Both the position numbers and the translations under genes were made by a program. Positions 1 through 12,387 of a DNA stretch of 64,000 nucleotides are shown piece by piece. The number at the start of each line of letters is the position of its first letter. Positions within the stretch are counted from its first letter, which is position 1. The DNA is from Daphnia pulex (taxonomy: Eukaryota; Arthropoda; Branchiopoda; Diplostraca; Daphniidae), in assembly GCF_021134715.1 (NCBI RefSeq), contig NC_060024.1:10354001-10418000 (forward strand), in the 5' to 3' direction. The notes under the pieces were generated by a model that saw only the letters and a list, made by a program, of their open reading frames with translations, made no database searches and was not told where the DNA came from.

Positions 1-646
1 AATCCTCTCTGGAACCGAGGGCAATTTCTGAGTTTCTGTTCCAGGGGACTGAAGACGTTTTAATGCTTGGCAGACAGGTGTTTTGATTCTATAGCTTTTC
101 CCCTTAATCTTCACAGATGTAACACCTTGCTGGACCTATTAAGAGATTAAAATGTTAATGGTAGATCAGGAATCACACAAACAATTAAGGACATACCAGT
201 TCATTGAGTTTTTCTCCACAGCGATCATTGAAATAACCACCCAACTTTTTCCACATTTCTCCATAGTTGATTAGTCCATAAAGTTCCTTGTGCATTCGCT
301 TGCCTTCATCCGGGGTTGGAAGAAGATACTTTGATATCTTGTGCCATGTTCTGTAGTAGAAATGGCGCACCTGATCTTTGTTCTTGATATTTGTTGAGTT
401 AACTAGGCTCTTTTTTCTATTTTTAGTATATAAACAATTTTGTATTGCATCGAAATCCTTGCCAAACTCATTTAGGCCTTCAAAGAAAGCTGCAATATCA
501 TCAGCAGACCACTGCTCCCAGGCCCTTCTACGCTTCTCTTCTACCTGCAGGTTTCCAGCTGGTCCACCAGAAGTGGAAGCTTCTTTCCCATTCAGAAGAT
601 CTGATGGTACAGTATCCTTTACATCCAACTGATTTTCAATTTTCAT
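1..646 (-). CDS. CRAMP1: Cramped-like protein (CRAMP1), 5' part
   Basis: This is the N-terminal part of the Cramped/CRAMP1 chromatin protein, a nuclear SANT-domain factor; in flies and mammals the family is linked to Polycomb-type silencing and to histone gene (linker H1) expression. The first coding exon (646 down to 198) carries an acidic/Ser-rich leader and then the SANT-like block starting RRAWEQWSADDIAAFFEGL, with KDQVRHFYYRTWHKISKYL downstream, which is very close to the vertebrate protein. A donor follows NELNEL-type codons at about 198, and the second exon (about 132 to 1) continues with SVKIKGKSYRIKTPVCQALK, again a CRAMP1 signature. The rest lies outside the window. The start at 646 is the first ATG of the open frame. 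It is divergent from the GTSF1-like gene. Family identity is secure; the function is known from relatives. Confidence 0.9.
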
Positions 647-1413
647 CTTTAAACTCTCAGTTATAACAACCTAAAATGAAATCTACTTTCCAGCGTCACC
701 CACAGACACTAATCACCACACACATTCACACAGTGTCGATTGTCCCGAGCCTAACAACTGGAGCAGTTGCTGTAATTGCTGAGCATCGCATTTGACGTAG
801 AGTTGCATAGGAAATACTAAATTTCACTGTTGCTGAAACTTTATCACTTGTGAAAACTCACTCCCATAGAATAACTAAAACAGATTGCAATATGACGGCG
901 ATTAATGAAATTTTTCTTCAAGAACAAAAGCGGGAAAAACGATGATATTGATGATATTTGGTGACAGTCGAGTTACTCGCGGATATACAATACAACAAAC
1001 ACAGAACGCCCACGTCACCGATAGATGGCAGATACATCAGCAAAATAACAATAATAAAGTTTAGAAACATAAAAATAGATTTTAATTCTAAAACATATTT
1101 TTTAATTGTAATTTAAAATATTTTCATCTTTATCCTTCATAACAAAAAGTCATAAATGTTTTCGTCAGCAGCAAAATTAAAATTGTCAAAACAGCATTTT
1201 TTTTCTTACGACCACAGAACGACGGATGCTGTTTAGTTATTATGTTGTAGTTGTTGGGTTGTTGGCAATTGTCCATAAAGGCGCAAATCAAAAATCCTGA
1301 TTCCTGATTCATTTTCATTGTTTTATGGTCACGAAAGAAAACGAGTAAAATCCTAATTTTTGTTTTCCATCCAAATATTGACTTATTCGTTACATTGTAT
1401 TTGATTCAGAAGA
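647..1413. other. Intergenic, shared 5' region of CRAMP1 and GTSF1-like
   Basis: This 767-base stretch separates two divergent start codons and should hold both promoters and 5' UTRs. It is AT-rich. I see no TATA box at a convincing distance and no further gene. The short minus-strand open frame at 1130-1318 has no recognisable product. Confidence 0.5.
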
Positions 1414-1859
1414 ATGTCGAGTAAAATGTTCACGTGCCCGTATAATCCAGTTCACGTGATGAAAATCACAAGAGCACATCATCATATTGTCAATTGTCGA
1501 AAAGTAAATTTAAATTATTTTCACATTTTGCTTGAGGCATGATTTTTTTCTTACACTCTTAACAGGCACATGCTCACAAAAAATTTATCATTTGCTCCTA
1601 CAATGCCCTCCATCATTATGCCCCTGAAGATGAAGCTAAACATCTAGAAACATGTTCTGACAGGATTGCTTTGATTGATGCGGCATATGTTGCCTGTAAG
1701 TATTCTTTAAATTTTCTATGTTTTAAATGAATTTTAAGATGTGATAATTGTGAGAAATCTGTTTTAGATGGAATGAAATCTGTTGTCACAGGCAACTTAA
1801 CCATGCCTCCTCCTGCTCAGTTTCAGTTTGATGACGATGATAATTGGGACAGTGATTGA
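1414..1859 (+). CDS. GTSF1: GTSF1-like double CHHC zinc-finger protein
   Basis: The three exons are 1414-1503, 1566-1695 and 1768-1859 and encode 103 residues; the length is divisible by three across clean GT-AG introns. Two U11-48K/GTSF1-type CHHC fingers are visible. The first runs CPYNPVHVMKITRAHHHIVN then C (C-x5-H-x9-H-x3-C); the second starts CSYNALHHYAPEDEAKHLET then C with the same spacing. The tail is acidic with a Trp (DDDDNWDSD), as in GTSF1/Asterix, where Trp residues in the C-terminal tail contact PIWI proteins. GTSF1 proteins bind small RNA/tRNA and are needed for PIWI-guided transcriptional silencing or slicing in germ cells. It converges with ABITRAM; an AATAAA lies at about 1993. 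U11-48K or tRNA-methyltransferase CHHC proteins are less likely because this one is short with two fingers. Confidence 0.88.
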
Positions 1860-2026
1860 TCACTTCTTGATTGCTAAAAGAATTCCTTTTGTTTTCAGTT
1901 GGTGTCTGGTAATAATTGTGTCATAAAATAATGTGTTCCTTAAGGTGACAGATGTCTCAAAACTCTCATGAAAGACACTTGCTTTTACTAAGAATAAATA
2001 AATCAAGTTGAAGAAAATACAACATT

Positions 2027-2542
2027 TTATTCATCTACAACTTTGTCATATTCCTCTTTACTAACTGAATTGGACATGTTACAATTAACACCAAGCTTTT
2101 GCAACACCACAGCAATATAACCATCAGTTTCAGCTTTAGTCAAAAGTAAGTTGGGATCCCCTATTAAATGCTCATTAACCTCAACCAGTTTTCCTTTAAC
2201 ACCCGCTCTTACGGTGTACACAGAATCATCATCACACTCAACAAGACAAAGAATTGAATGTTCGTCTACATACTGCCCGCCATGCTTCTTTTTACCCGAC
2301 ACTTTGTTGTTTGTTCGATCCAATTTTTCGCCAACTTTAAAGTTCACTTTTTTTATGGCAACATCTTTCTTAAAAATTGCATGGCTCTTAGCTAAAGTCA
2401 CTAAGCATATCTTATTTGAATGATACAGCAAACAGGTGTCATTGTCTCCATCCCTTTGAATATATCTTCGGGTGAAATAGCGATCGATAACACTTGGATA
2501 AGTCACAGAAAGGGTGATGGATTCTTCTAGGGGTACAGCCAT
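2027..2542 (-). CDS. ABITRAM: ABITRAM (FAM206A/Simiate) protein
   Basis: A single-exon gene of 171 residues matches the ABITRAM/Simiate family in length and in its marks: VIDRYFTRRYIQ near the N terminus, CLVTLAKSHAIFKK, a GKKKHGGQYVDEHSILC segment, and GDPNLLLTKAETDGYIAVVL near the C terminus (mammalian version SILQEKPSTEGYIAVVLPK). The fold contains a GcvH-like/biotinyl-lipoyl-like region. In mammals the protein is found in nuclear speckles and growth cones and binds actin; its precise molecular role is not settled. The start at 2542 is the only ATG before the conserved block. It lies 29 nt downstream of the stop codon of CMC2 on the same strand, which suggests a shared transcript. It converges with the GTSF1-like gene, with 167 nt between the two stops. 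Confidence 0.85.
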   Translation of the reverse strand: MAVPLEESITLSVTYPSVIDRYFTRRYIQRDGDNDTCLLYHSNKICLVTLAKSHAIFKKDVAIKKVNFKVGEKLDRTNNKVSGKKKHGGQYVDEHSILCLVECDDDSVYTVRAGVKGKLVEVNEHLIGDPNLLLTKAETDGYIAVVLQKLGVNCNMSNSVSKEEYDKVVDE

Positions 2543-2571
2543 AGTAATTGAGCACTTGGTGTTGCAGTTTG

Positions 2572-3149
2572 TTAAATAGATTCCTGTTCTTTTAGTCTTC
2601 TTCGAATTTCCTCTTGCTTAATTTTTGATTTTTCAGCGTTCACGCTTCTGTTGGCTTCTCTCTATTGAAAAGAAAAAATGAGTGTTGTTTGCAAAGAAAA
2701 AAACTGAGAAATTCAATTGTTTTGAATTTGAAAATACAAAATTGATGAATTCATTATGTTATCTAACACTACAGAACTGTAACATTTCGTTCAAGTTTAT
2801 AAATATTGATAAGTCATGTTTCATGTGTGAATACTGCTACGTAAGAAATAATTTTACATACGGCAAAATTGTAATCCTACACTTTACCTCTTTCCTTAAG
2901 CAAGCAACCATCAGCGTATCTTGCTTGTTACAAAAGCCGACAAATCTTCCAACAGGATTCTAAAATAATTTAAAAAAAACGCCGGTTAGTTTTTATCGTT
3001 TTGAACACAAAATCGTGCTAAAACCAAAACACGTATTTTCAAGTCATGCATTCAATAGGTAAAATTACCTCTTTATGACACGCCAAAAGTAACTGTATCA
3101 ATTGGTTGCACTCAGGAGAGTGTAAATGAGGAGAAAGATTTGAATGCAT
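2572..3149 (-). CDS. CMC2: COX assembly mitochondrial protein CMC2
   Basis: The three exons (3149-3069, 2959-2888, 2661-2572) encode 80 residues, too short in each exon to be seen as one open frame. The start [19 protein letters not shown] matches the CMC2 signature (MHPDLSPHLHTEECN in animals). Twin Cx9C motifs are present: C14-x9-C24 in the first exon and C-x9-C ([11 protein letters not shown]) in the second, followed by a basic, charged tail ([15 protein letters not shown]). Such twin-Cx9C proteins are imported into the mitochondrial intermembrane space through the MIA40 relay, and CMC2 helps cytochrome c oxidase assembly. It is upstream of ABITRAM on the same strand with a 29-nt gap and divergent from ZNFX1. 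All introns are short GT-AG in phase 0. Confidence 0.9.
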
Positions 3150-3960
3150 ATTTATTTATAATAATTACCTCCTATAATTTTGAAACAACGTGTAAATGCA
3201 AAGAACGACAGGACAGGATGATGAAGCAGACGACTCTTGTTATGTAATGTAGTGATCGATATTCTAGGCCGATACTTAAGATCTTTTAATCTATTTTTAA
3301 AATTTCTATCCATTTCTTACTTCTTTTAAGTATGCTTCAATAAAAAAGGAAATTTATGCAATTTTTTAAAAACTAAAGTGTAATTTAAATCATTCACTAT
3401 CCCGATTCCAAAAAGTCGATCTTGTTTCTTCATACATACTTGAAATTTTTCAAGGTCAACAAGGAAGAAGGAACGAACTTAGGTCAGAGTTCGGGCGGGA
3501 AACCTCACTGTAGAAGTAGAATAGTGTAGAGTTTGTCAGTGAATGCAGATGCAGACGCGTTGTGTTCAGTGTTCACCGTGATTAATGCTATTCCAACTTT
3601 AGTGGAAGTTTGATATTTGACAAAATTTATTTGCGAGACATAATAATACGACGTTCAAATGTGTGGTGACTCACCGTCGACAACTCACTCAACAAACAAC
3701 TAAATTGTTTAGAACAAGTGAGTAATGCTTCTTTCGGCTTCTTTATGTTTACAGATATAATAAGGTTTCTCAGAACAGTTGCAAAAACGTGTTTTCGTCA
3801 CGATAGAAATATTTCGTCTTCTGATGTTTACCGATATTGATAACCGACGTTGTTTACCAATGAGTTAAATGTCCAACTTTTTCCATCTAATATTTGGTAG
3901 TAGTGCAATATTTACTGGTTTTCTTATCTAGCTGCTCGATTCGGATCACGTATTCAAACA
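3150..3960. other. Intergenic, CMC2 and ZNFX1 5' regions
   Basis: The stretch holds the CMC2 promoter and a non-coding first exon of ZNFX1. A strong donor (AA|GTGAGT, at about 3719) and an acceptor ending at about 3931 (TTCTTATCTAG) frame an intron in the ZNFX1 5' UTR. Nothing else is recognisable. Confidence 0.5.
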
Positions 3961-6900
3961 ATGACTCACGCAACGTGTTATATATTATCTACTTTACCTA
4001 GGAACGTTCCAGTTAGTGAACGAAAGTACTTCAAAATGGGTGGTCAAAAGAACGCAAAAAAGAAGAATGGTCAACAGAAGAAAGAAAAAATTGAAAAGGG
4101 TGCAAAAGGTGCAATCGTTTCTTCTGCAATCGGTGAACCAAACATCCAGCTACGTAAACTGTATGATGAACGTGACACTTTGGAACCTTCTGAAATGTTT
4201 TCTCGACTTCCAAATGCGACGGTTAATCTTGGACGCGATGGATGGTTGCACCCAACCGACACAGAAGTCATCTGGCTCATACTTGGTACGTTCTGCGATA
4301 TAATTGGCGATAATGATTTAAAGCAAATGGCAAAAATAATTGAAAGCAAGAAGCTGTACAACCAAGTTAGTTTGTGCTGTACACACATTCTGGAAATGGA
4401 CGTTGAGAATTCTGGTAAAACTCTTAGGCTGGAACATTTGCTAAGAGCACTTTGCAAAACCACAACCCTTTACCTTACTATCGCTTCGAATGCAACCAAT
4501 GCCATCCGACCAAATTTCTTTTTGGATCTCTACAACTCGACAAAAGACCCATCCATTCAAGTTCTAGGGATCAAACCAAGAATTATTGATCGCCTCCTGT
4601 TTATTCATTGTATGCTTACTGGTAGCGAATCAACAGATGATTCAGGATTCGATGCTCAAGAACTGATCCATGAAGAAGCAATATTTGCTGAAATTGCCGA
4701 GGAATCCAACATGGTCGAACCACCAGATAACATCGCCAACTGGGACATTGTACCGAATCATTATGATATTTTCCTTGAGGGTCAAGTCTTCCTTCGTCCC
4801 AACTTATTACGCACATCTTATCCCGATCTCGAAAGTTATCAAGATATCCAATTTCGTCTTCTGATGGAAGATTTCATGCAGCCACTTCGGCAAGGCTTGG
4901 CTAAACTTACGTCCGGCCAGATTGGTCCACGGGGCGTCCAGGAGCTCCGAATTTACGAAAACGTCACCTTCAAAAGAAGTGGTCTTGTCCAAGATCGATG
5001 GCTTGTTCCAGAACGAGAATCTTCCTGGCGATTTTATAGGGTTAATTTTCAACGTTTACCACGAGTAAATTGGATCACCAGTCGACGTCTAATTCATGGC
5101 TCACTCGTTTGCCTCTGGGACGGATCGGAAATTATTGTAGCTAGCGTCGCAAATAGGTTAGTGGTTTACAAAATTTGATTTTCAGTAATTGAGAGATTAA
5201 CTTTTTATGACTTTACAGTAATCCAGAGGATTTGGCCAGTGGGCAGATTATGTTGGCGATCGAGTCGAAAGATGTGCCAGCAAATTTCATGGAAAAGGTA
5301 AATTGTTTTAGATATTATGTTGTGATTGAATGTAATCCATTTGTTATTGTTTAGACGTATGTGATGCTCGAATCAGTGGTCTTCTTTGAACCTTATCGAG
5401 CAGTCCTTCAAGTCCTGCAGAATTTTACGTACGATTCCTTTCCGATGATGGATTACTTTCTAGGATTTGAAAAAAATCCAATGCTTCCATCGTACCTCTC
5501 GGATTCGCCCATTTATGAGCTCAAGAATTCCGAAAAAGCCACTTTAAACATCTATAGCTTGATGGACTTTACTAGTTGGCCAAATGCCGAAGAATTGGGT
5601 CTAGATAGGAGGCAGCGTGAGGCCTTACAAATAGCCCTGACAAGTAGAGTTGCACTAGTGCAAGGACCACCCGGTACTGGAAAAACGTTCTTGGCTCTGC
5701 GGATCCTTCGTTCATTACTGGACAACAAAAATCTGTGGCAAGGAAAAAATGGTGGAAATCCGTCGGATAAAGGAAGTCTATTGATGAAGCTGCAGTTCAC
5801 TTGTGGACCAACCTGGCGTGTAAGAAATAAAATTTTCTGGAAAAAATACGGCGAAGATTGGAGCGACAACCGCTCACCTGTCGTGGTTATTTGCTTCACG
5901 GTATGCTCTTTATTCTGCTAATCTATTAGTTTTAATTTTCCTTCTAATAAATTCAATTGGTTTATTTCGTAGAATCATGCACTGGACCAATTCCTAGAGG
6001 GGATACATGGATCGACGAATCGAATCATCCGCATCGGAAGTCAATCCAAATCCACCATTTTGGAAAATTTTAGCCTTTATCGGATTAAATCCAGGGTGAT
6101 GGAGGAAATGTCTGATGGCCCATACTCTGAATCCAATTACCTTTACTATTTTTACAGGATGAAAGAGGTATGAAAGAAAGCATTCCGAAATTAAACAAAT
6201 GCCTATTTACTTAATTTAATTATATTTGCAGATACGAGCCAAGATGGAAGTACAGATTAGTTTGATTAATACCAAAATGCACAACACTCAATTTGAGATC
6301 CTCAAAGTCCATGAACTGAAGCGAAGAAATATCATCAGTGCTGAGATAAGTGAAGTGTTCGAAGAGGCGGAAAAGCGTCAAGCTAAACAAAAGCGCAAAG
6401 ACAACATTCTTAAATGGTGGTTGGGATGGTCCAACTATCGGCAACTACTTAAGGTGTTGCGGGAGACGCGGATTGAGAACCGATACAGAAGTCAAGTGGC
6501 AAGAGCGGTCACAGCAATAAAAGAGCAAAATGTCGTTGAATTCCTACCAGAAGACCACGAAGAACTAGACTGTGATAACAATGATATGATCAAAGACATA
6601 ATCGACGACGAAGATTACACTGAGGAATTGCGTTTGGCCAGGGAAGAGATCAGTGATGTAGCCTCTCCTGAACACAACGACAACGTTGACGATGGCGAAT
6701 ATGTTCCCTGGACTCAAGCCGAAGAAGAACCTAAAGATATTGAAGAAAAATTATTTGCAGATTTTGCCAACAACCAAATGGAGAGAATGCAGTACATTCG
6801 TGATCTTCTTTTGGCAATGCCATACGACGACTACCAAATGGAAGATTTCTCAGCGGACCAAATAATGTCTATGCCGTTAAGTAAACGTTGGATGCTGTTT

Positions 6901-9900
6901 GCTCAATGGAAGAGGCTTTATCAAGAAATAGTTAACCAGGATTTGCGCGATACAGAAAGGGATTACGAAGATAAAATCAAGGAGTATAATCAATTGAAAG
7001 GTAAAGCTCTTGCAGCTCTTTGCCGTACTGCTGATGTTATTGGTATGACTACCACTGGAGCAGCCAAAAACCGATTACTTCTAGAATCGCTCAAAGCTAA
7101 AATTGGTAATTATTTTGGGTGCTTACATTTTTTTATTATTCATTCATGATTCTTTTCCTTTTTAGTAATCGTGGAAGAAGCTGCAGAAGTGCTCGAGTCA
7201 CACATCGTCTGTTCCTTGACGCCTGAATGTCAACAGTTGATTATGATCGGTATGAATGATTCCAAGTAGTTTTTTTTTTTTAATGCCACAACTTCATAAT
7301 TGATTTTGTTTATCAGGGGATCACCAACAATTGCGCCCTTCGGTGAACGTTCACCAACTGGCGACGAAATATCATTTAGACGTGTCCCTGTTTGAACGCC
7401 TCATCATGGGTGGAATGAAAGCTGTCAGGCTCGGCGTCCAACACCGAATGCGAGCTGAGGTAGCGCGACTCATCGTTCCAGCCATCTATGCCCAACTGGA
7501 AAATCACAGCTCAGTCTATGACCACCCTCATGTCCGGGGAATGCTACATGACGTAATCAAATTTTCATCCTCCTTTTCATAATTTGAATTTTAATGTGAT
7601 TATTCATCTTCTTCTTTTAGGTATTTTTCCATCATCACACTCACCCGGAGAAAGAAGACGGGAGCAGTTTTTATAATCTGCATGAAGTTGGCATGGCGCT
7701 CAATTTAGCTCGCTATTTAGTGCGAGATCAACAAGTTTCTCCGCACCGAATTACTATCTTGGCCACCTACACTGCTCAACTTCATCAACTCTTGGAATCG
7801 CGCAAGCAATTAAAATGTTCTGAACTGGCACATGTCCGTATGACGGTCGTTGATAACTTCCAAGGGGAGGAAAACGACGTCATAATCTTGTCTCTGGTGC
7901 GAAATAACAAACGCAACTCGGTCGGTTTCCTCCGCATCGACAACCGTGTCTGCGTGGCCTTATCCCGCGCCCGCAATGGCCTCTACATTTTGGGTAACAT
8001 CCGTATGCTGTCTACTGCTAGCCCTCTTTGGGCTCATATGGAGAAAGTCTTAACAGAAAACGGAGAAATCGGCGAAGGAATTCCCCTACAATGCGACAAA
8101 CATCATCAAACCGTTCACAAAGTAAAGAGATGAAATTTTATGTTTAATTTAACTTGTTCATAATCCTGTTTTTTTTTTTATTATTATTATTTTAAAGGTT
8201 ATGGTGCCTGAAGATTTCCCAGTCGACCATTTTTGTCGTGAATTGTGTGGAGCTGATCTTCCTTGCGGCCATGCCTGCAAACTAGTGTGTCACAAAGACG
8301 GTCCACACACGCGCAGTTGTCTCGAAAAGGTCATCAAAGTACTCAACTGTGGCCACAACCACTTCATGTCCTGCTCAACAAGTGTTTACGAAGCGGTTTG
8401 CAACGAACTTGTCCCTGTATTGAAGAAGCCGTGCATGCACCAGTATGATATCATCTGCTCGCAACTACAAACTTTTGCCAAAACCCCATGCCCTGTCCTT
8501 GTTTCCAAGAAATTGACCTGTGGACACTTACAGCGAATTCCTTGTTCGGCGCCACCCAATTCCGCACTCTGCAAAGCGCTTATAGAGTACAAACTGGCGT
8601 GTTCCCACATTGCAACGATTCCCTGTAGCCAGTCGAAAATTCAGAGTTTTGCTCTTCAGACTTTCTGCAAGGAATTGGTTCACAAGAAACTGTTGTGTGG
8701 CCATTCAAAATGGATGAAATGCGGTGTCAATCCTCGGGGAATGGATTGCGGAATAATGGATGAACGAAAGCTGGATTGCGGCCATATTTCGGGATTCGTT
8801 TGTCCTGGAAAACCGATTAAAATCCCTTGCCTTACTATGGTTGATCGTCGAATGCCTTGTGGACATATGCAGAAGAGTATGTGTTCGAAACCAGTTGAGC
8901 GATGCCATCAAGAAATTGTTCGACACCTCGATTGTGGCCACGACGTCAAATGTCTTTGCTGGAACAAGACTCCAACCTGTACGGCCGTCGTTGATAAGAT
9001 GCTGATGTGTGGCCATCTACAGCCTGTTCGATGCATTGACGGAATCGACTCGGTGGTTTGCACTGTGGAAGTTGAAGTGCTCCATCCTCTGTGTTCACAC
9101 ATACAAGTGGTCCCGTGTTCAGTTGCCAAAAATGAAATTCAACTGCGAAGCTTCAAGTGTACGGCAGAACCATTGAAAATGCTGGAATGCGGTCACGAAC
9201 TTCGTCTCCCTTGTGCTCAAGAGATCGATGAAAGCATCGTCTGCGATGTAATGATCAATTATACGCTTCCGTGCCATCACATGGTCATCATCCCTTGCAA
9301 ATCGTCTGAAATCAAAGCCCAGGAGAAATGCAAAATTAAATGCGGAGCGATTCTTGATTGTGATCATAGTTGCCCTTTGCCTTGTCATGACCGCTCGACC
9401 CCGCATACGTGCAAACAAACCGTTAAAAAGGAACTGAGTTGCGGTCATACTACGGTATAATTTTGTTATTTATTAAAGCCAATTCATTATAATGCAAATT
9501 AATGTTTTTCTATGCAGGATTTGCCTTGTTTCCGGGAGACGGAGAAAGAAATTTGCTTCGCGCCTATGTCTATGCAGCGTTCCTGTGGTCATTTATGGAT
9601 AACAACTTGTGGAGAATTATCTTCATCGAACGACATCCCATGCTGTACAGTTGTGGAGAAACGGTTACCGTGTGGTCACTTGGCTCGTGTCAAATGTTCT
9701 GTCCAGACTGACCAAGTTGTCTGCACTGTAAATACCGAACATGTACTCGGCTGTCGCCATACGGTCCCTACTAAATGTGGAGACTCACTGGAGAAAAGAC
9801 TCAAATTGACTTGCAGTGTTGAAGAAATGAAAGTACTGCCTTGTGGTCACACCTGCCACTTAAAATGCGGATCAAAGGAGGCCAGCAAGCCATTAAACAG

Positions 9901-11891
9901 CATTTTCTGTCGGTAATGGATTAATAATTGGATTAGACAATTTCTTTTAAGAATAGCCTTTCATCTGGATTTATTCCCAGGGTTATGGTGGAAAAGGAAA
10001 TTCCAAAATGTGGACACAAGGTCAAAGTCGAATGTGGGAAAAAGCTGTCCAAAAACGACTGCACTTCTATGTGTGAGAAAAAGCTGAATTGCGGGCATGG
10101 CTGCTCGCTTCTTTGTCGGGAGCCGTGCGCTACCAAATCTTGTCAACAACAAGTCGAACTCGAAGGCATTTGTCTTCCTTGTGGCCATGGTTTGAGGGGA
10201 GAATGTTGTCTGCGTTACGCTGGTTAGTCAAATTATTTTTATAGTTTAGTTTTCCTGTAAGCCTTTGTTTTGTTTTGTTTTATTTTTCAGATCAAGACGT
10301 TATTGAAGCTAAAAAGATGGAGGTGGAAAAATGTACTTCTTCTTGTAAGATCAAATTGGCTTGCGGCCACCGCTGTACTGAACGCTGTAACGAATGTCTG
10401 GCCAATCGCTTCCATTCCGTCTGCGTTCAACGATGCAAAAAGCTTCTGATTTGCGGGCACAAGTACATTTAAATATCTAAATCAGTGGCACTCACAGTAA
10501 CATATTATTACCATTTGTTAGGTGCGAAGCACAGTGTGGTAAAGCTTGTCCACCGTGCCAGAAACCTTGTGAATATCAGTGTGTCCATCAAAAGTGCTCT
10601 GAGCTGTGCAGTGACGAATGTACTCCGTGCATGGTAAGTCTTTTAATGAATTACTTATTTACATACACATTTAAACCACATTTTGTTGTGTATCGACAGA
10701 AAAAATGCGCGTGGGAGTGCCCTCATATATCATGCAATCATCAGTGTTTTGAATTTTGCAATCGGGAACCGTGTAACAAGCCTTGCCCCAAAAAATTCTC
10801 TTGTGGGCATCTCTGTAACGGACTTTGTGGTGAAATTTGTCCACCCAAATGCCCCTTTTGTGCGCGCATCAAACTACCTAACGCAGACCGAAGAGCAAGG
10901 TAAGCATTAGTTCGTTAATTGGCTATTGATTCACTATAATAATCCTTAAATATTTAGATACATTTATCTCGAGTGTGAGCACTTTGTCGAGGTGGAAGAA
11001 ATGGATGAGTGGATGGCCCAGAACTATTCAAATGAAAACCCCATCTGCAAAATCCAATGCCCATCATGCCCACGATGCCAGAAAGCCATCCGACACTGCT
11101 ATCGCTACGGCGACCAAATCAAAGCCTTTTACATAGATCTACCCAGCATCAAATGGGATTATGTCAAGGACGATTCGATGGTTGTCAACCATATTGAAAA
11201 AATACGCCGAACGTTGATTAAATGGAAGGGAAATGTATCTGAACTCGATGCACAGCTGGAATCGATCCTTCTTCAGGGCGTTTCCATTCGCAGTCTTACT
11301 AGGGACCAGTGCTGGGATCTACTTTACCGGATGCAATTTACTTACCTGATGTGCTACTTGATAAGCGACTCCAAGAAAAAGTATGCGGCTTCCCTTGACA
11401 AGACAAAGAAGAAGGAAATGTTTGTGCTGGCCGAGCCTTCAATCGAACACATTTTGGAGCGAATCAAAACGGGATTCCATTTCATGGAGAAATACGCCAA
11501 CTCTGGCCAAGGATATTTTCAAGACTTGATGAATGTGTGGAAACGTTTGGATTTGCATCGCCAGTACTTTGCCGTGGAAGCCCTATCCGCTGTAGTCCCC
11601 CCTTTTCTTCGCATTGACGCGAGGCAGTTGGACAAGGCCGCCTCTGTTCTAAGCAAGAGACAGCAATGGACCGAGACGGAAGAAAGCGATCTTGAAGAGT
11701 GGCTTGATCGTAAATCTAATTTTTTTAGTGTTAACTTGACTAGCACGGCCAAAAAGAAGCTCAGGTGGCGCCTAGACATGAGTGATGAATCCTGGTTCAA
11801 ATGCTCCCTACCCTCATGCGAAGCCGTCTTCTCTCTTACCCGTTACCCGCAATGTCCCGAATGCTTGGACCAATCCGAACTGTGTTATTAA
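3961..11891 (+). CDS. ZNFX1: NFX1-type zinc finger helicase ZNFX1
   Basis: Fifteen exons (3961-5156, 5219-5297, 5355-5900, 5973-6167, 6232-7105, 7166-7249, 7317-7552, 7621-8121, 8198-9454, 9518-9912, 9981-10222, 10291-10462, 10522-10633, 10700-10899, 10958-11891) sum to 2,340 residues with all phases agreeing. The order is a basic N terminus ([16 protein letters not shown]), an armadillo-like region, then a UPF1-like superfamily-1 helicase with Walker A ([17 protein letters not shown]), motif II (VEEAAEVLE), GDHQQLRP and motif VI ([18 protein letters not shown]). A long series of Cys-rich NFX1-type fingers (repeated CGH) follows from about residue 1250, and then a helical C-terminal domain. 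ZNFX1 acts in small-RNA inheritance in germ granules (nematode) and in antiviral dsRNA sensing (vertebrates). The start could also be the ATG at 4036, which begins the better conserved part. Confidence 0.93.
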
Positions 11892-12315
11892 CCATGTCTG
11901 TTCCTTTCTTTCCAGTTTCTGTTGGATGCAATCCCGTGATAAAGTTGGTAAGGCGTTGTTTTTTTTTTAAGTTCTGTTTCAGCATTTTTCATTCATTTTA
12001 TTTGTTGAAGTATGTTTCTTTTCCTCTCTAACTTTAATGCTCTTTAATTCAGATTTAATACAGATTTTGAGAAGTACAATTCAACTTTTTTTAAATCTGG
12101 GTGTTCAGTTTCATCCGACTACCTTGGATAACTCCCAAATGCTCAAATAGGAAATAAGTTGTAAAAGTCAATGACTTGTTTTCCATATCCCAGATCCAGA
12201 ACTTTCTTTATCTTGTTACCATTTTCCTGTGTGAAACTGTTTCACGTAATCCAAAAGTGATTTCTCTTTTCTCCTTAGGGGTGTTATTTTATCTCACATT
12301 TATCATGCACGAGTT
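11892..12315. other. ZNFX1 3' flank
   Basis: The stretch is AT-rich, presumably ZNFX1 3' UTR plus spacer. No gene is seen. Confidence 0.4.
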
Positions 12316-12387
12316 TGCCTCCTGAGAGGATTGAACTCTCGGCCTTTGGTTTACGAGACCAACGCTCTACCACTGAGCTAAGAAGGC
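12316..12387 (-). tRNA. tRNA-Thr (anticodon CGT)
   Basis: The reverse complement folds as a complete cloverleaf without an intron. The acceptor stem is GCCUUCU paired with AGGAGGC (one G-U), the D-arm region AGCTCAGTGGTAGAGC matches the A box, the anticodon stem is TTGGT/ACCAA with loop CTCGTAA, and the T-arm GAGAGTTCAATCCTCTC contains the B box. The anticodon CGT reads the ACG threonine codon. The discriminator base is A. The 3' CCA is not encoded, as normal for eukaryotes. A short T-run just downstream (TTTGAT... side at about 12310) is weak as a Pol III terminator. Confidence 0.93.

Noticed and set aside
7693-8133. Considered as a separate small helicase gene
   Set aside because: The frame joins the ZNFX1 exons on both sides with agreeing phases and carries ZNFX1 helicase motifs V and VI.
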